Origin: Pseudarthrobacter sp. NBSH8
Lineage (GTDB): Bacteria > Actinomycetota > Actinomycetes > Actinomycetales > Micrococcaceae
Direction of reading: 5' to 3'
Assembly (NCBI RefSeq): GCF_014217545.1
Contig: NZ_CP043178.1
Location: 1,984,001-2,048,000, forward strand
Length of the DNA: 64,000 bases
A model generated the notes under the pieces. The model saw only the letters and a list, made by a program, of their open reading frames with translations. It had not been told where the DNA came from and did no database searches. The position numbers and the translations under genes are program-made. Below are positions 33,940-45,361 of this stretch, in pieces (the first letter of the stretch is position 1; every line of letters starts with the position of its first letter).

Positions 33940-36867
33940 GTGCCTAAAGCCGTAGCTGAAGAAACAGCAGTCGAATCCGTCCCCGTCGCCGTTACCCAGG
34001 CCCCAGCCACGCCTGCCCGGCCAGACCTCTCCCGCCTTGTGGTCAAGGGCGCGCGGGAGCATAACCTGCGCAATGTGGACCTGGATCTGCCCCGTGATGC
34101 GATGATCGTTTTCACCGGGCTATCCGGCTCTGGGAAGTCATCGCTGGCATTCGACACCATCTTCGCCGAGGGCCAGCGGCGCTACGTTGAATCACTGTCG
34201 GCCTATGCCCGTCAGTTCCTCGGCCAGGTGGACAAGCCGGACGTCGATTTCATCGAAGGCCTCTCGCCTGCGGTATCGATTGACCAGAAGTCCACCAGTA
34301 AGAACCCCCGCTCCACGGTTGGCACCATAACCGAAATTTATGACTACATGCGTTTGCTGTGGGCACGCGTGGGTCGGCCGCATTGCCCCGTATGTGGCGA
34401 GGTTGTGGCCCGGCAGACGCCGCAGCAGATCGTGGACCAGCTGCTTGAGCTTGAGGAAGGCACACGCTTCCAGGTCCTGGCGCCGGTGGTACGTGGGCGC
34501 AAGGGCGAGTTCGTGGACCTCTTCAAGGAGCTGACAGCCAAGGGCTATTCGCGTGCCCGGGTGGACGGCGAGCTGATCCAGCTGAGCGAGCCCCCCAAAC
34601 TCGGCAAGCAGTTCAAGCACACCATTGAAGTGGTGGTGGACCGCCTGGTGGTCAAGGAAGGCATCAGCCAGCGCCTTACGGATTCCGTTGAAACGGCGCT
34701 TGGCCTGGCCGAAGGCCGGGTACTGGCCGAGTTCGTCGATCTGGACGCAGACGCGCCGGGACGGCTGCGGGCATTTTCCGAGAACCTCGCCTGCCCCAAC
34801 GAACACCCCCTGGCCATCGATGAAATCGAGCCGCGCTCCTTCTCGTTCAACAATCCCTTCGGCGCCTGTTCCGCGTGCAGCGGCATCGGTACACGGCTCG
34901 AGGTTGACGAAGAACTGATTATTCCGAACCCGGAGCTGTCGTTGTCCGAGGGCGCCATCGCGCCGTGGTCACTGGGCACCGCAACCACTGAGTATTGGAA
35001 CCGCCTGCTCGAAGGGCTGGCCAATGAGCTCGGATTCTCCATGGACACACCCTGGGAGAAGCTGGGCAACGACGTCCGCCAGACTGTCCTGCATGGCAAG
35101 GACCACAAGGTGGTTGTCCAATACAAGAACCGCTTCGGACGGGAACGTAAATACAGCACCGGCTTCGAGGGTGCCATCCAGTACGTCCACCGCAAGCACG
35201 GCGAGACGGACTCCGAGTGGGCCCGCGACCGCTATGAAGAATACATGCGGCAGATCGCGTGCCCTGCGTGCAATGGCGCCCGGCTCAACCCCGCCTCGTT
35301 GTCCGTCCTGATCAACGGCAAGTCCATCGCAGAAGTAGCGGCCATGCCCATGCGGGTGTGCGCGGACTTCCTGAACAACCTGGTCCTGACCGGCCGCGAG
35401 GCCCAGATCGCCCACCAGGTGCTCAAGGAAATCCAGGCCCGGCTGACCTTCCTGCTCGACGTCGGGCTGGAATACCTGAACCTTGAGCGCCCCTCCGCCA
35501 CCTTGTCCGGCGGCGAAGCGCAGCGGATCCGCCTCGCCACCCAGATCGGTTCCGGCCTGGTGGGCGTCCTTTACGTCCTGGACGAGCCCTCCATCGGCCT
35601 CCACCAGCGCGACAACCGCCGGCTCATCGACACCCTGACACGGCTCCGGGACATGGGAAACACCCTCATCGTTGTGGAACACGACGAGGACACCATCCAG
35701 GTGGCGGACTGGATCGTTGACATTGGCCCGGGCGCAGGCGAGCACGGCGGTCAGGTCGTCCACTCCGGTTCGTACCAGGACCTCCTGGCCAACACCAACT
35801 CACTGACCGGCGACTACTTGTCCGGCCGCAAGCAGATCGACATCCCCAAGAAGCGGCGCAAATATGACAAGAAGCGTGAGCTGAAGGTCGTCGGGGCCCG
35901 TGAAAACAACCTGATCAACGTTGATGCGGCCTTCCCCCTGGGACTGTTCACCGCCGTGACCGGCGTCAGCGGCTCCGGCAAGTCAACGCTGGTCAACGAG
36001 ATCCTCTACAAAGTGCTGGCCAACAAGCTCAACGGCGCCAAGCAGGTAGCCGGACGCCACAAGAGCATCATGGGCCTGGAGCACCTGGACAAGGTGGTGC
36101 ACGTGGACCAGAGCCCCATCGGGCGAACCCCCCGGTCCAACCCCGCCACGTACACCGGCGTCTTTGACAACATCCGAAAGCTCTTCGCCGAAACCACCGA
36201 GGCCAAAGTCCGCGGCTACCTGCCAGGCCGGTTCTCCTTCAACGTCAAAGGCGGGCGCTGCGAAGCTTGCGCCGGTGACGGCACACTGAAGATCGAAATG
36301 AACTTCCTGCCGGACGTCTACGTTCCCTGCGAGGTATGCCACGGCGCACGGTACAACCGCGAGACCCTTGAAGTGCACTACAAGGGCAAAACCATCGCGG
36401 ATGTGCTCAACATGCCCATCGAAGAAGGTGCGGAGTTCTTCGCAGCCTTCTCGCCAATCGCCCGGCACCTGAACACGCTCGTGGACGTGGGCCTCGGCTA
36501 CGTCCGGCTGGGACAGCCGGCAACCACCCTCTCCGGCGGCGAAGCCCAGCGCGTCAAGCTTGCCGCGGAACTGCAGAAGCGCTCCAACGGACGCAGCGTT
36601 TATGTCCTCGACGAGCCCACCACGGGCCTGCACTTCGAGGACATCCGCAAGCTCCTGATGGTCCTTCAGGGACTGGTGGACAAGGGCAACACCGTGATCA
36701 CCATCGAACACAACCTGGATGTCATCAAGAGCGCCGACTGGATCGTGGATCTTGGACCGGACGGCGGTTCGGGCGGCGGGCAGATCGTGGCCACCGGCAC
36801 TCCCGAGCAGGTGGCGAAATCCACCAAGAGCCACACGGCATCCTTCCTCGCGGAAATACTGAGCTAG
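33940..36867 (+). CDS. uvrA: Excinuclease ABC subunit A
   Basis: A 975-residue UvrA, the damage-sensing ATPase of nucleotide excision repair. The first ATPase has Walker A GLSGSGKS (60-67) and the ABC signature [19 protein letters not shown]. The second has [15 protein letters not shown] and [15 protein letters not shown]. Zinc modules appear as CPVCGE early and [16 protein letters not shown] with [10 protein letters not shown] late. The N-terminal extension of about 30 residues is acidic and Ala/Val-rich. GTG at 33940 without a ribosome-binding site is consistent with a leaderless message. LexA control is likely. It lies downstream of, but separate from, the ABC/GntR operon. Confidence 0.98.
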   Translation: MPKAVAEETAVESVPVAVTQAPATPARPDLSRLVVKGAREHNLRNVDLDLPRDAMIVFTGLSGSGKSSLAFDTIFAEGQRRYVESLSAYARQFLGQVDKPDVDFIEGLSPAVSIDQKSTSKNPRSTVGTITEIYDYMRLLWARVGRPHCPVCGEVVARQTPQQIVDQLLELEEGTRFQVLAPVVRGRKGEFVDLFKELTAKGYSRARVDGELIQLSEPPKLGKQFKHTIEVVVDRLVVKEGISQRLTDSVETALGLAEGRVLAEFVDLDADAPGRLRAFSENLACPNEHPLAIDEIEPRSFSFNNPFGACSACSGIGTRLEVDEELIIPNPELSLSEGAIAPWSLGTATTEYWNRLLEGLANELGFSMDTPWEKLGNDVRQTVLHGKDHKVVVQYKNRFGRERKYSTGFEGAIQYVHRKHGETDSEWARDRYEEYMRQIACPACNGARLNPASLSVLINGKSIAEVAAMPMRVCADFLNNLVLTGREAQIAHQVLKEIQARLTFLLDVGLEYLNLERPSATLSGGEAQRIRLATQIGSGLVGVLYVLDEPSIGLHQRDNRRLIDTLTRLRDMGNTLIVVEHDEDTIQVADWIVDIGPGAGEHGGQVVHSGSYQDLLANTNSLTGDYLSGRKQIDIPKKRRKYDKKRELKVVGARENNLINVDAAFPLGLFTAVTGVSGSGKSTLVNEILYKVLANKLNGAKQVAGRHKSIMGLEHLDKVVHVDQSPIGRTPRSNPATYTGVFDNIRKLFAETTEAKVRGYLPGRFSFNVKGGRCEACAGDGTLKIEMNFLPDVYVPCEVCHGARYNRETLEVHYKGKTIADVLNMPIEEGAEFFAAFSPIARHLNTLVDVGLGYVRLGQPATTLSGGEAQRVKLAAELQKRSNGRSVYVLDEPTTGLHFEDIRKLLMVLQGLVDKGNTVITIEHNLDVIKSADWIVDLGPDGGSGGGQIVATGTPEQVAKSTKSHTASFLAEILS

Positions 36868-36880
36868 GCAGTTGGCTTCC

Positions 36881-36912
36881 AAACTCGTATGCCGTGTCGG
36901 GCATGCGAGTTT
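36881..36912 (+). terminator. Terminator-like hairpin after uvrA
   Basis: AAACTCGTATGCC (36881-36893) pairs with GGCATGCGAGTTT (36900-36912), 13 base pairs with one T-G wobble and a six-base loop. There is no separate T-run beyond the stem. Confidence 0.6.
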
Positions 36913-36945
36913 CGGGCATGCTCGGTGTCGTGAGAAACTAAGCCG

Positions 36946-37659
36946 GTGACTCAAACAACAGTGCCCGTGATCTTTGACCTGGACGGCACTCTTGTCGATC
37001 CGGCCGGCGGTATATCCGACGGAATTGCAGCCGCCCTGGCCGCCGCAGGTCTGCCGGTTCCCGGCCAGGACGTCCTGCACTCGATGATCGGCCCGAAACT
37101 AAGCGACGCACTCCAGAGTGTCTGCAAGGTTCCGGCCGAGATGCTGGACGAGGTCATCCGGACGTACCGGCAGTACTACCTGGCCACGGGGATAGCCCAG
37201 AGCCGGCTGTACCCCGGGATCAAGGAAGTGCTGGAGACTTTTGCTGCGGAAGGCAGGCCGGTGGCCGTCGCCACGCAGAAGCCCGAAGGGCTGGCGCAGA
37301 TCGTGCTGGGCCACCACGGTATCGCCGGGATGTTCCAGTCCATCAGGGGTTCGGCAGACAACGAATTGTCAACGGACGGCCCGGTGGGCAAGGCAGAGAT
37401 CATCGCCGCGGCACTGACCGACCTGTCCACCCAGCATGCCGTTATGGTGGGTGACCGCGCCCAGGATGTGGCGGGAGCCATCGCCAACGGGCTTGACTGC
37501 ATCGGCGTGGGCTGGGGATTCGCCCCCGACGGCGAACTCGAGGAAGCCGGGGCCGTCACCGTGGTGGACACCGCCGCGGGCATGGTCGCCGCCATCGCGC
37601 GCCTCGAAGCCATCCACACCGCCGCGATGAGTGAGGTGCGCAACGATGGCGCTGTTTGA
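36946..37659 (+). CDS. HAD hydrolase, phosphoglycolate phosphatase-like
   Basis: A 237-residue HAD-superfamily phosphatase. Motif I is FDLDGTLVD (10-18, nucleophile Asp11), motif II lies near VAVATQKPEG, the Lys of motif III is in VGKAEII and motif IV is MVGDRAQDVAGA. The helical cap after motif I matches the Gph/PGMB group, which hydrolyses small phosphorylated metabolites. GTG start at 36946. The 3' end overlaps the PlsC-type gene by 14 bases. Substrate not determined. Confidence 0.88.
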   Translation: MTQTTVPVIFDLDGTLVDPAGGISDGIAAALAAAGLPVPGQDVLHSMIGPKLSDALQSVCKVPAEMLDEVIRTYRQYYLATGIAQSRLYPGIKEVLETFAAEGRPVAVATQKPEGLAQIVLGHHGIAGMFQSIRGSADNELSTDGPVGKAEIIAAALTDLSTQHAVMVGDRAQDVAGAIANGLDCIGVGWGFAPDGELEEAGAVTVVDTAAGMVAAIARLEAIHTAAMSEVRNDGAV

Positions 37660-38314
37660 GGCGGTCCGCTGGACATTTCGCGGGCTCGTAGCGGGCACCT
37701 GCCGGCCCACCGTCCTCGGCCTTGAAAATGTCCCAAAAGAGGGGCCCTTCATTGTGGCGCCGAACCATCTCTCCTTCTTTGACAGCGTCATTGTCCAGGC
37801 GCTGATGCCGCGGCCGGTGGCCTTCTTCGCCAAAGCCGAGTACTTCACCACGGGTGGCGTGAAGGGAAAGGTCATGAAATCCTTCTTCGAGTCCGTGGGC
37901 TCCATCCCCGTGGAGCGCGGCGAGCAGGCAGCAAGCGTCCAGGCGCTCAAAACCCTCTTGGACATCCTGGAGTCCGGCAAGGGCATCGGCATTTACCCTG
38001 AAGGCACACGGTCGCGGGACGGTATTCTCTACCGCGGCCGCACCGGTGTGGGTTGGCTTGCACTGGCAACCGGAGTTCCTGTGATCCCGGTCGGCCTGAT
38101 CGGGACGGAAAACCTGCAGCCGGCCGGTGAGAAGGGCTTCAGGCCGCATCACTTCACCATGAAGGTGGGGGAGCCTCTGTATTTCGACAAGACCGGCCCG
38201 GATCATTCGCTGCCGGCGCGCCGCCAGGTGACGGACCGCATCATGGATGCAATCGCCGAACTCAGTGGCCAGGAACGCTCCACCAGCTACAACCAAAGTA
38301 AGAGCACGGATTAG
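37646..38314 (+). CDS. PlsC-type 1-acylglycerol-3-phosphate acyltransferase
   Basis: A 222-residue acyltransferase with the HX4D catalytic motif NHLSFFD (His41, Asp46), motif II near GSIPVERG, motif III YPEGTRSRDG and motif IV VIPVGLIG. It should acylate lysophosphatidic acid or a related acceptor in phospholipid synthesis at the inner face of the membrane. The ATG at 37646 is preferred to a GTG at 37631 because homologues begin at about MALFE and GAGG lies upstream. It overlaps the HAD gene; its stop codon abuts the uvrC -10. Confidence 0.9.
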   Translation: MALFEAVRWTFRGLVAGTCRPTVLGLENVPKEGPFIVAPNHLSFFDSVIVQALMPRPVAFFAKAEYFTTGGVKGKVMKSFFESVGSIPVERGEQAASVQALKTLLDILESGKGIGIYPEGTRSRDGILYRGRTGVGWLALATGVPVIPVGLIGTENLQPAGEKGFRPHHFTMKVGEPLYFDKTGPDHSLPARRQVTDRIMDAIAELSGQERSTSYNQSKSTD

Positions 38315-38320
38315 TAGAAT
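38315..38320 (+). promoter_or_regulatory. Candidate leaderless -10 (TAGAAT) of uvrC
   Basis: TAGAAT starts immediately after the upstream stop codon (38312-38314) and spans -12 to -7 from the uvrC GTG. No Shine-Dalgarno sequence is present. Confidence 0.6.
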
Positions 38321-38326
38321 GAAGTA

Positions 38327-40333
38327 GTGGCAGATCCAGCAACGTACCGGCCCCAGACGGGTGAAATTCCCACGAACCCCGGGGTGTACCGGTTCCGCGA
38401 TCCACACGGCCGGGTCATCTACGTCGGCAAGGCTAAAAGCCTTCGCTCGCGCCTGAACTCCTACTTCGCGAACCCGGCGGGCCTGCTGCCCAAAACCCAC
38501 GCAATGGTCCACACGGCCAGCAGCGTCGAGTGGACGGTGGTGGGCAGCGAACTGGAGTCGTTGCAGCTCGAATACACCTGGATCAAGGAATTCAAGCCCC
38601 GGTTCAACGTGGTCTTCCGCGACGACAAAACCTATCCGTACCTGGCCCTTACCATGAGCGAGAAGCTCCCCAGGGTCCAGGTCATGCGGGGGGACCGCCG
38701 CAAAGGCACCCGGTACTTCGGTCCCTACACGGCCGGCGCCATCAGGGAAACCATGGACACCTTGCTGCGGGTCTTTCCCGTCCGCAGCTGCAGCGCCGGC
38801 GTTCTCAAACGGGCCCAGGCGAGCGGCCGGCCCTGCCTGCTGGGCTATATCGATAAATGCTCCGCCCCCTGTGTTGGCCGGGTCACCCCGGAAGAACACC
38901 GGGTCCTGGCGGAGGACTTCTGCGCGTTTATGGGCGGTGAGGCCAAACGCTTCATCACCAAGCTCGAAAAGCAGATGTCCGAGGCTGTCAGCACTCTCGA
39001 CTACGAGCGTGCCGCGAGGCTCCGTGACGACATCACCGCGTTGCGGAAGGTCTTTGAGCGTAATGCGGTAGTGCTCGCCGACGATACCGACGCCGATGTC
39101 TTCGCGCTGCACGAGGACGAACTGGAAGCCGCCGTCCAGGTGTTCCACGTCCGGGGCGGCCGGATCCGTGGCCAGCGCGGCTGGGTGGTGGAAAAAGTGG
39201 AGGATGCCACCACCCCGGATCTGGTGGAACACCTGTTGCAGCAGGTTTACGGCGACGACGGCGACAGCCATGGGCGGCTGCCCCGCGAAGTCCTGGTGCC
39301 CGTAGAGCCCAGCAACGCGGCGGAACTGACGGAATGGCTCGGCGGCCTGCGGGGAGCCAAGGTGGATATCAGGGTGCCGCAGCGCGGCGACAAGGCTGCG
39401 CTGATGTCCACCGTCCGTGAAAACGCCGAACACGCGCTCAAAGTGCATAAGACCCGCCGCGCCGGGGACCTCACCGTGCGCTCCCAGGCACTCCAGGAGC
39501 TGCAGGAAGCCCTGGACCTGCCCGTGGCGCTCCTGCGGATCGAATGCTACGACGTCTCCCACGTCCAGGGCACCAACGTCGTGGCCTCCATGGTGGTGGT
39601 CGAGGACGGGCTGCCCAAGAAGTCCGATTACCGGAAATTCTCCGTCACCGGGGCCGCCGCTGCGGACGACACCGCCGCCATGCATGATGTCCTGACGCGG
39701 CGCTTCCGGTATTACCTGCAGGATAGGTCGGCGCAGGTCGAGGCGTCCGCCCTGCCGGGGCATCAAGCCGCCGTGGAAGCGGCTGCCGATGCCGCCATCC
39801 TGGACACCACTACTGCAGCGCCGCGGGCGAAGTTTGCCTACCCGCCCAACCTGGTGGTGGTCGATGGCGGCCAGCCCCAGGTCAACGCAGCCGCCCGGGC
39901 GCTGGCGGACCTTGGCATCGAGGATGTGTACGTGGTGGGCCTGGCCAAACGGCTTGAGGAAGTCTGGCTGCCGGACAGCGACTTCCCTGTGATCCTGCCC
40001 AGGACATCGCAGGGACTTTATCTGCTGCAGCGGATCCGTGACGAAGCCCACCGCTTCGCCATCACCTTCCACCGGCAGAAGCGCGGTAAGGCCATGACTG
40101 TCTCGGCGCTGGACGGCGTGCCAGGCCTGGGTGAGTCCAAACGCAAGGCGCTGCTCACCCACTTCGGGTCCGTCAAGGGTGTCAGAGCCGCCACCGCAGC
40201 CGAGCTCACGTCGGCGAAGGGCATTGGGCCGGCCCTTGCCAACGCCATCGTGGCCCACTTCAGCGGCGAAGATGCGGCCGGCGATGCAGTTCCGGCCGTG
40301 AATATGGCCACCGGCGAAATCATTGAAACCTAG
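38327..40333 (+). CDS. uvrC: Excinuclease ABC subunit C
   Basis: A 668-residue UvrC, the dual-incision nuclease of nucleotide excision repair. It has an N-terminal GIY-YIG nuclease domain (GVYRFRD at 19-25, [12 protein letters not shown] at 31-42), a UVR motif (about 208-243) that binds UvrB, the RNase H-like second nuclease (around [20 protein letters not shown] and [11 protein letters not shown]), and a C-terminal helix-hairpin-helix pair ([16 protein letters not shown]). GTG start with no ribosome-binding site. It is followed at 72 bases by rapZ-yvcK-whiA, the standard actinobacterial order. Confidence 0.98.
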   Translation: MADPATYRPQTGEIPTNPGVYRFRDPHGRVIYVGKAKSLRSRLNSYFANPAGLLPKTHAMVHTASSVEWTVVGSELESLQLEYTWIKEFKPRFNVVFRDDKTYPYLALTMSEKLPRVQVMRGDRRKGTRYFGPYTAGAIRETMDTLLRVFPVRSCSAGVLKRAQASGRPCLLGYIDKCSAPCVGRVTPEEHRVLAEDFCAFMGGEAKRFITKLEKQMSEAVSTLDYERAARLRDDITALRKVFERNAVVLADDTDADVFALHEDELEAAVQVFHVRGGRIRGQRGWVVEKVEDATTPDLVEHLLQQVYGDDGDSHGRLPREVLVPVEPSNAAELTEWLGGLRGAKVDIRVPQRGDKAALMSTVRENAEHALKVHKTRRAGDLTVRSQALQELQEALDLPVALLRIECYDVSHVQGTNVVASMVVVEDGLPKKSDYRKFSVTGAAAADDTAAMHDVLTRRFRYYLQDRSAQVEASALPGHQAAVEAAADAAILDTTTAAPRAKFAYPPNLVVVDGGQPQVNAAARALADLGIEDVYVVGLAKRLEEVWLPDSDFPVILPRTSQGLYLLQRIRDEAHRFAITFHRQKRGKAMTVSALDGVPGLGESKRKALLTHFGSVKGVRAATAAELTSAKGIGPALANAIVAHFSGEDAAGDAVPAVNMATGEIIET

Positions 40334-40405
40334 GTAGGGTAAGGAACGCAGGTTTCCGCCATTGCGGTTGCCTGCCTTCATCTGGACAGAAACGGGGCGG
40401 AACGA

Positions 40406-41329
40406 ATGGCAGACTCTACAGCGGAATCCGGGACAGGGCAGGACGGCATGACGCCGGTCAAGCCCGTCGAAGCGGAACTGCTGGTGGTCACCGGTATGTC
40501 AGGGGCGGGACGCAGCACCGCCGCGGACGCACTTGAGGACCATGGCTGGTATGTCGTGGAAAACCTGCCGCCGCAGATGCTCGGCACCCTGGCCGAGATT
40601 GTGTCCCACGCGCCGCAGTCCATTCCGCGGCTGGCCGTGGTGATGGATGTCCGCAGCAAAGGCCTCTTTGTCGACGTCCGTGCGGCCCTGGGGGCCCTCG
40701 CCGCCAGTGGTGTCAAGTTCCGGGTCCTTTTCCTCGACGCCAAGGACGACGTCCTGGTCCGCCGGTTCGAGCAGGGCCGCAGGCCCCATCCGCTCCAGGA
40801 AGGCGGCCGCATCCTCGACGGCATTGCCGCCGAACGGGAGGTGCTCAAGGAACTGCGCGACAGCTCCGACGTCGTACTGGATACCTCCACCTACAACGTC
40901 CACGCCCTGGCTACCGCCATCACGGAACTCTTCAGCGATTCCGGCCCGGTGGCACTGCGGCTCAACGTCATGAGCTTTGGCTTCAAGTACGGCCTGCCGG
41001 TGGATTCCAACTACGTTGCGGACGTCCGGTTCATCCCGAATCCGCACTGGGTTCCGCAGCTTCGCCCGCATACGGGCCTGGACAAGGACGTCAGTGATTA
41101 TGTCCTCGAGGCGGAAGGCGTGAAAAACTTCGTAGACCGCTATGTCCTGGCCCTCGAGCCTGTCCTGGACGGCTACCGGCGCGAAAACAAGCACTACGCC
41201 ACCATTGCCGTCGGCTGTACCGGCGGCAAGCACCGGTCGGTGGCGGTCGCCGTCGAACTTTCCAAGAAACTGGCACAGTATCCCCGCGTGACCGTGACCA
41301 CCACTCATCGGGATCTGGGCCGCGAATAA
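40406..41329 (+). CDS. rapZ: RapZ family nucleotide-binding protein
   Basis: A 307-residue P-loop protein of the RapZ/YvcJ family. Walker A is GMSGAGRS (30-37), Walker B-like [14 protein letters not shown], then [10 protein letters not shown]; the C-terminal domain carries [16 protein letters not shown]. In Gram-negatives RapZ controls amino-sugar synthesis through small RNAs; in Gram-positives the role is less clear, with nucleotide binding and envelope links. It is fixed next to yvcK and whiA in actinobacteria. The stop shares an A with the following ATG (TAATG at 41327-41331), so translation is coupled. Confidence 0.95.
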   Translation: MADSTAESGTGQDGMTPVKPVEAELLVVTGMSGAGRSTAADALEDHGWYVVENLPPQMLGTLAEIVSHAPQSIPRLAVVMDVRSKGLFVDVRAALGALAASGVKFRVLFLDAKDDVLVRRFEQGRRPHPLQEGGRILDGIAAEREVLKELRDSSDVVLDTSTYNVHALATAITELFSDSGPVALRLNVMSFGFKYGLPVDSNYVADVRFIPNPHWVPQLRPHTGLDKDVSDYVLEAEGVKNFVDRYVLALEPVLDGYRRENKHYATIAVGCTGGKHRSVAVAVELSKKLAQYPRVTVTTTHRDLGRE

Positions 41330-42348
41330 TGGGGATGTTCACCGGGCCCCTCCCGTTGGTACCGATTTCCAGCGGAACGGCAGCCGGCCAGCAGGACAAG
41401 GGCCCCAATGTTGTCGCGCTCGGCGGCGGGCATGGCCTGTCCGCTTCGCTCTCGGCGCTGCGGCTGCTCACCTCCGAGCTGACCGCCATTGTCACTGTGG
41501 CGGACGACGGCGGGTCTTCCGGGCGTCTGCGCGACGAGTACGGCGTCCTCCCGCCCGGAGACCTGCGGATGGCACTCTCCGCCTTGTGCGATGACACGGA
41601 CTGGGGCCGCACGTGGCGTGACGTGATGCAGCACCGTTTCCGGCCCGGCCAAGGCCGCGGCGGATCGCTGGACGAGCACGCAATGGGCAACCTGCTCATC
41701 GTCACCCTCTGGGAGCTTCTGGGCGACACCGTGGCCGGACTGAAGTGGGCCGGCGCCTTGCTCGGCGCCCGGGGGCAGGTGCTTCCGATGTCCACCGTGC
41801 CGCTGACCATCGAAGGCGACATCCGCGTCACCGCACCTGACGGCACGTCAGCGCTCCAGACGATCCGCGGGCAGGCGCGCTGCGCCGTTGCCGGTTCGCT
41901 GGAACAGGTCCGGCTCCTGCCCGAACAGGCGCAGGCCTGCGTTGAAGCCCTGACAGCCATCGAGCTCGCCGATTGGGTCATCCTCGGGCCGGGGTCCTGG
42001 TATACGTCCGTGCTGCCGCACCTGTTGCTCCCCGAAATGCGGGCGGCACTGAGTGCCACGGCGGCAAAACGCTGCCTCACCATGAACCTGGCAACGGACA
42101 CCAAAGAGACCACGGGCATGTCTGCGGCGGACCACCTGTACGCCCTCCACCGGTATGCGCCGGACTTCAGCGTCGACGTCGTCCTGGCGGATCCCGCGTC
42201 GGTGCAGGACCGGCAGGAGTTCGAGAAAGCCGCCGGGATGATCGGCGCCGAGGTTGTCTTGGGTAAAGTGGGGGCGTCGGGCCGCCGACCCGTCCATGAC
42301 CCCCTGCGTCTGGCAGCGGCGTACCACGACATTTTTGGGAACAGTTAG
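41329..42348 (+). CDS. yvcK: YvcK/CuvA family UDP-sugar-binding protein
   Basis: A 339-residue protein of the CofD-like YvcK family, with VVALGGGHGLSASLSAL (about 28-44), VTVADDGGSSGRLR (about 56-69), PGDLRMALSAL and WVILGPGSWYTSVLPHLL. YvcK proteins bind UDP-sugars and are needed for cell-wall integrity and growth on gluconeogenic carbon. It is not the F420 enzyme CofD itself, which has a different C-terminal part. It is coupled to rapZ and followed 10 bases later by whiA. Confidence 0.95.
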   Translation: MGMFTGPLPLVPISSGTAAGQQDKGPNVVALGGGHGLSASLSALRLLTSELTAIVTVADDGGSSGRLRDEYGVLPPGDLRMALSALCDDTDWGRTWRDVMQHRFRPGQGRGGSLDEHAMGNLLIVTLWELLGDTVAGLKWAGALLGARGQVLPMSTVPLTIEGDIRVTAPDGTSALQTIRGQARCAVAGSLEQVRLLPEQAQACVEALTAIELADWVILGPGSWYTSVLPHLLLPEMRAALSATAAKRCLTMNLATDTKETTGMSAADHLYALHRYAPDFSVDVVLADPASVQDRQEFEKAAGMIGAEVVLGKVGASGRRPVHDPLRLAAAYHDIFGNS

Positions 42349-42357
42349 GAAGGTGCC

Positions 42358-43338
42358 ATGGCACTGACATCATCGGTCAAAGAAGAACTGTCCCGCCTGG
42401 ACATCAAGAAATCTTCAGTCCGCAAGGCGGAGGTTTCGGCCATGCTGCGCTTTGCCGGCGGCCTGCACATCATCTCGGGCCGGATCGTGATCGAGGCCGA
42501 GGTTGACCTCGCGTCAACGGCGCGCAGGCTCCGGGCAGCCATCGCGGAGGTTTACGGGCACCAGAGCGAGATCATTGTTGTTTCCGGCGGGGGACTGCGC
42601 CGCGGCAGCCGGTACGTGGTGCGGGTAGTCCGCGACGGCGAGTCCCTGGCCCGCCAGACAGGTCTCCTGGACGGCCGTGGCCGGCCGGTGCGGGGGCTTC
42701 CCTCGGCTGTGGTCAACGGCTCGGCCGCTGACGCAGAGGCCGTCTGGCGTGGTGCTTTCCTGGCCCATGGTTCGCTCACCGAACCGGGCCGTTCGTCATC
42801 GTTGGAAGTCACGTGCCCGGGGCCCGAGTCCGCGCTTGCCCTCGTTGGCGCAGCCCGCCGTCTCGGCATCCAGGCGAAAGCCCGCGAGGTCAGGGGAGTG
42901 GACCGGGTAGTGATCCGCGACGGCGACACCATCGCCGCCCTGCTCATCCGGATGGGCGCCCACGACGCCCTGATGGTCTGGGAAGAACGCCGGATGCGCA
43001 AGGAAGTCAGGGCTACGGCCAACCGGCTCGCCAACTTCGACGACGCCAACCTTCGGCGCTCCGCGCAAGCGGCCGTGGCCGCCGGCGCCCGGGTTGACCG
43101 GGCACTTGAAATCCTGGGCGACGACGTACCGGACCACCTCAAATACGCCGGCGAACTCCGCGTGGCCCATAAACAGGCAAGCCTGGACGAGCTCGGGCGC
43201 CTGGCCGATCCGGTGATGACCAAGGACGCCATCGCCGGCCGCATCCGCCGGCTTCTGGCCATGGCGGACAAGCGGGCCATCGATCTGGGGATCCCCGGCA
43301 CTGATGCCAATGTGACGCCTGAGATGCTGGATGAGTAG
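42358..43338 (+). CDS. whiA: WhiA, sporulation/cell-division regulator
   Basis: A 326-residue WhiA with two degenerate LAGLIDADG-like N-terminal repeats ([20 protein letters not shown]; then [20 protein letters not shown]) and a C-terminal helix-turn-helix (about 230-320, with [20 protein letters not shown]). The homing-endonuclease fold has lost catalysis. WhiA is a DNA-binding regulator of septation in Streptomyces and of division/growth in non-sporulating relatives. AGGAAGG precedes the ATG at 42358. It ends the rapZ-yvcK-whiA unit. Confidence 0.96.
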   Translation: MALTSSVKEELSRLDIKKSSVRKAEVSAMLRFAGGLHIISGRIVIEAEVDLASTARRLRAAIAEVYGHQSEIIVVSGGGLRRGSRYVVRVVRDGESLARQTGLLDGRGRPVRGLPSAVVNGSAADAEAVWRGAFLAHGSLTEPGRSSSLEVTCPGPESALALVGAARRLGIQAKAREVRGVDRVVIRDGDTIAALLIRMGAHDALMVWEERRMRKEVRATANRLANFDDANLRRSAQAAVAAGARVDRALEILGDDVPDHLKYAGELRVAHKQASLDELGRLADPVMTKDAIAGRIRRLLAMADKRAIDLGIPGTDANVTPEMLDE

Positions 43339-43374
43339 CGGCGCCCCTAGAATCAGAGCGTTCACCCTGATCTT

Positions 43375-43393
43375 CCGGATGCCAGTCATCCGG
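43375..43393 (+). other. Small hairpin between whiA and sodA
   Basis: CCGGATG (43375-43381) pairs with CATCCGG (43387-43393) over a five-base loop. There is no T-run; it could be a weak terminator or mRNA-stability element. Confidence 0.35.
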
Positions 43394-43449
43394 ATGCACA
43401 ATCCGAGAGTTACAACCCGGACAGACCGTCCACGACATTGGAGGATTTT

Positions 43450-44076
43450 GTGACCGAGTACGTACTGCCAGAACTCAGCTACGACTACGCAGCGCTTGAG
43501 CCGCACATTTCGGCGCGCATCATGGAGCTGCACCACAGCAAGCACCACGCCGCGTACGTTGCGGGTGCCAACAATGCCCTTGCCCAGCTGGCAGAGGCAC
43601 GCGCCAAGGGCGACTTCGCCAACATCAACCGCCTGTCCAAGGACCTCGCGTTCCACACCGGCGGCCACATCAACCACTCGGTGTTCTGGAACAACCTGTC
43701 CCCGGACGGTGGCGACAAGCCCGAGGGCGAACTGGCAGCTGCCATCGATGACGCCTTCGGTTCCTTTGACGCCTTCCGTGCCCAGTTCTCCGCCGCGGCC
43801 CTAGGCCTGCAGGGATCGGGCTGGGGCTTCCTGGCCTACGAGCCGATCGGTGGCAACCTGGTCATCGAGCAGCTCTACGACCAGCAGGGCAACGTAGCAC
43901 TCGGCACCACGCCGCTGCTGATGCTGGACATGTGGGAGCACGCCTTCTACCTGGACTACGTAAACGTCAAGGCTGACTACGTCAAGGCATTCTGGAACAT
44001 CGTCAACTGGGCAGATGTCGCCAAGCGCTTCGATGCTGCACGCACCAACGCTACGGGCCTCATTACCCTGCCGTAG
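43450..44076 (+). CDS. sodA: Superoxide dismutase, Mn/Fe type
   Basis: A 208-residue Mn/Fe superoxide dismutase, which converts superoxide to oxygen and hydrogen peroxide. Metal ligands are His28 (MELHHSKHH), His76 ([12 protein letters not shown]), Asp160 and His164 ([12 protein letters not shown]). GGAGG lies 7 bases before the GTG at 43450, and the mature N-terminus [12 protein letters not shown] fits the family. Gly71-Gly72 before His73 is the usual pattern for Mn-using enzymes, but metal choice cannot be proved. It has its own strong terminator and sits between whiA and gap. Confidence 0.97.
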   Translation: MTEYVLPELSYDYAALEPHISARIMELHHSKHHAAYVAGANNALAQLAEARAKGDFANINRLSKDLAFHTGGHINHSVFWNNLSPDGGDKPEGELAAAIDDAFGSFDAFRAQFSAAALGLQGSGWGFLAYEPIGGNLVIEQLYDQQGNVALGTTPLLMLDMWEHAFYLDYVNVKADYVKAFWNIVNWADVAKRFDAARTNATGLITLP

Positions 44077-44139
44077 TGACCTGCAGTACATGTACGTGTA
44101 ACAAACTTCACATTTCGGCGTGATTTCGGCCGGAATGCG

Positions 44140-44175
44140 GTTGGTCCGCCCCCGCACTTGCGGGGGCGGACCAAC
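44140..44175 (+). terminator. Strong terminator after sodA
   Basis: A perfect 16-base-pair stem (44140-44155 with 44160-44175), loop ACTT, followed by TTAAA. It cleanly separates sodA from the glycolytic genes. Confidence 0.85.
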
Positions 44176-44280
44176 TTAAACGTAAGATGGATCACGGAAG
44201 GCGGTCTGCCTTCAGCAACGTGGCTGGTCGCCCTCCGATCTGTTAATCATCTCTGCCCAATGGCGTGCGGGATCTGTTAG

Positions 44281-45351
<1,071 letters not shown>

Positions 45352-45361
45352 GGTTAGACAC

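Noticed and set aside
37556..40381. 941-codon frame antisense to PlsC and uvrC
   Set aside because: Long stop-free antisense frames are common in this G+C-rich DNA; both plus-strand genes are clear and the antisense translation has no recognisable domain.
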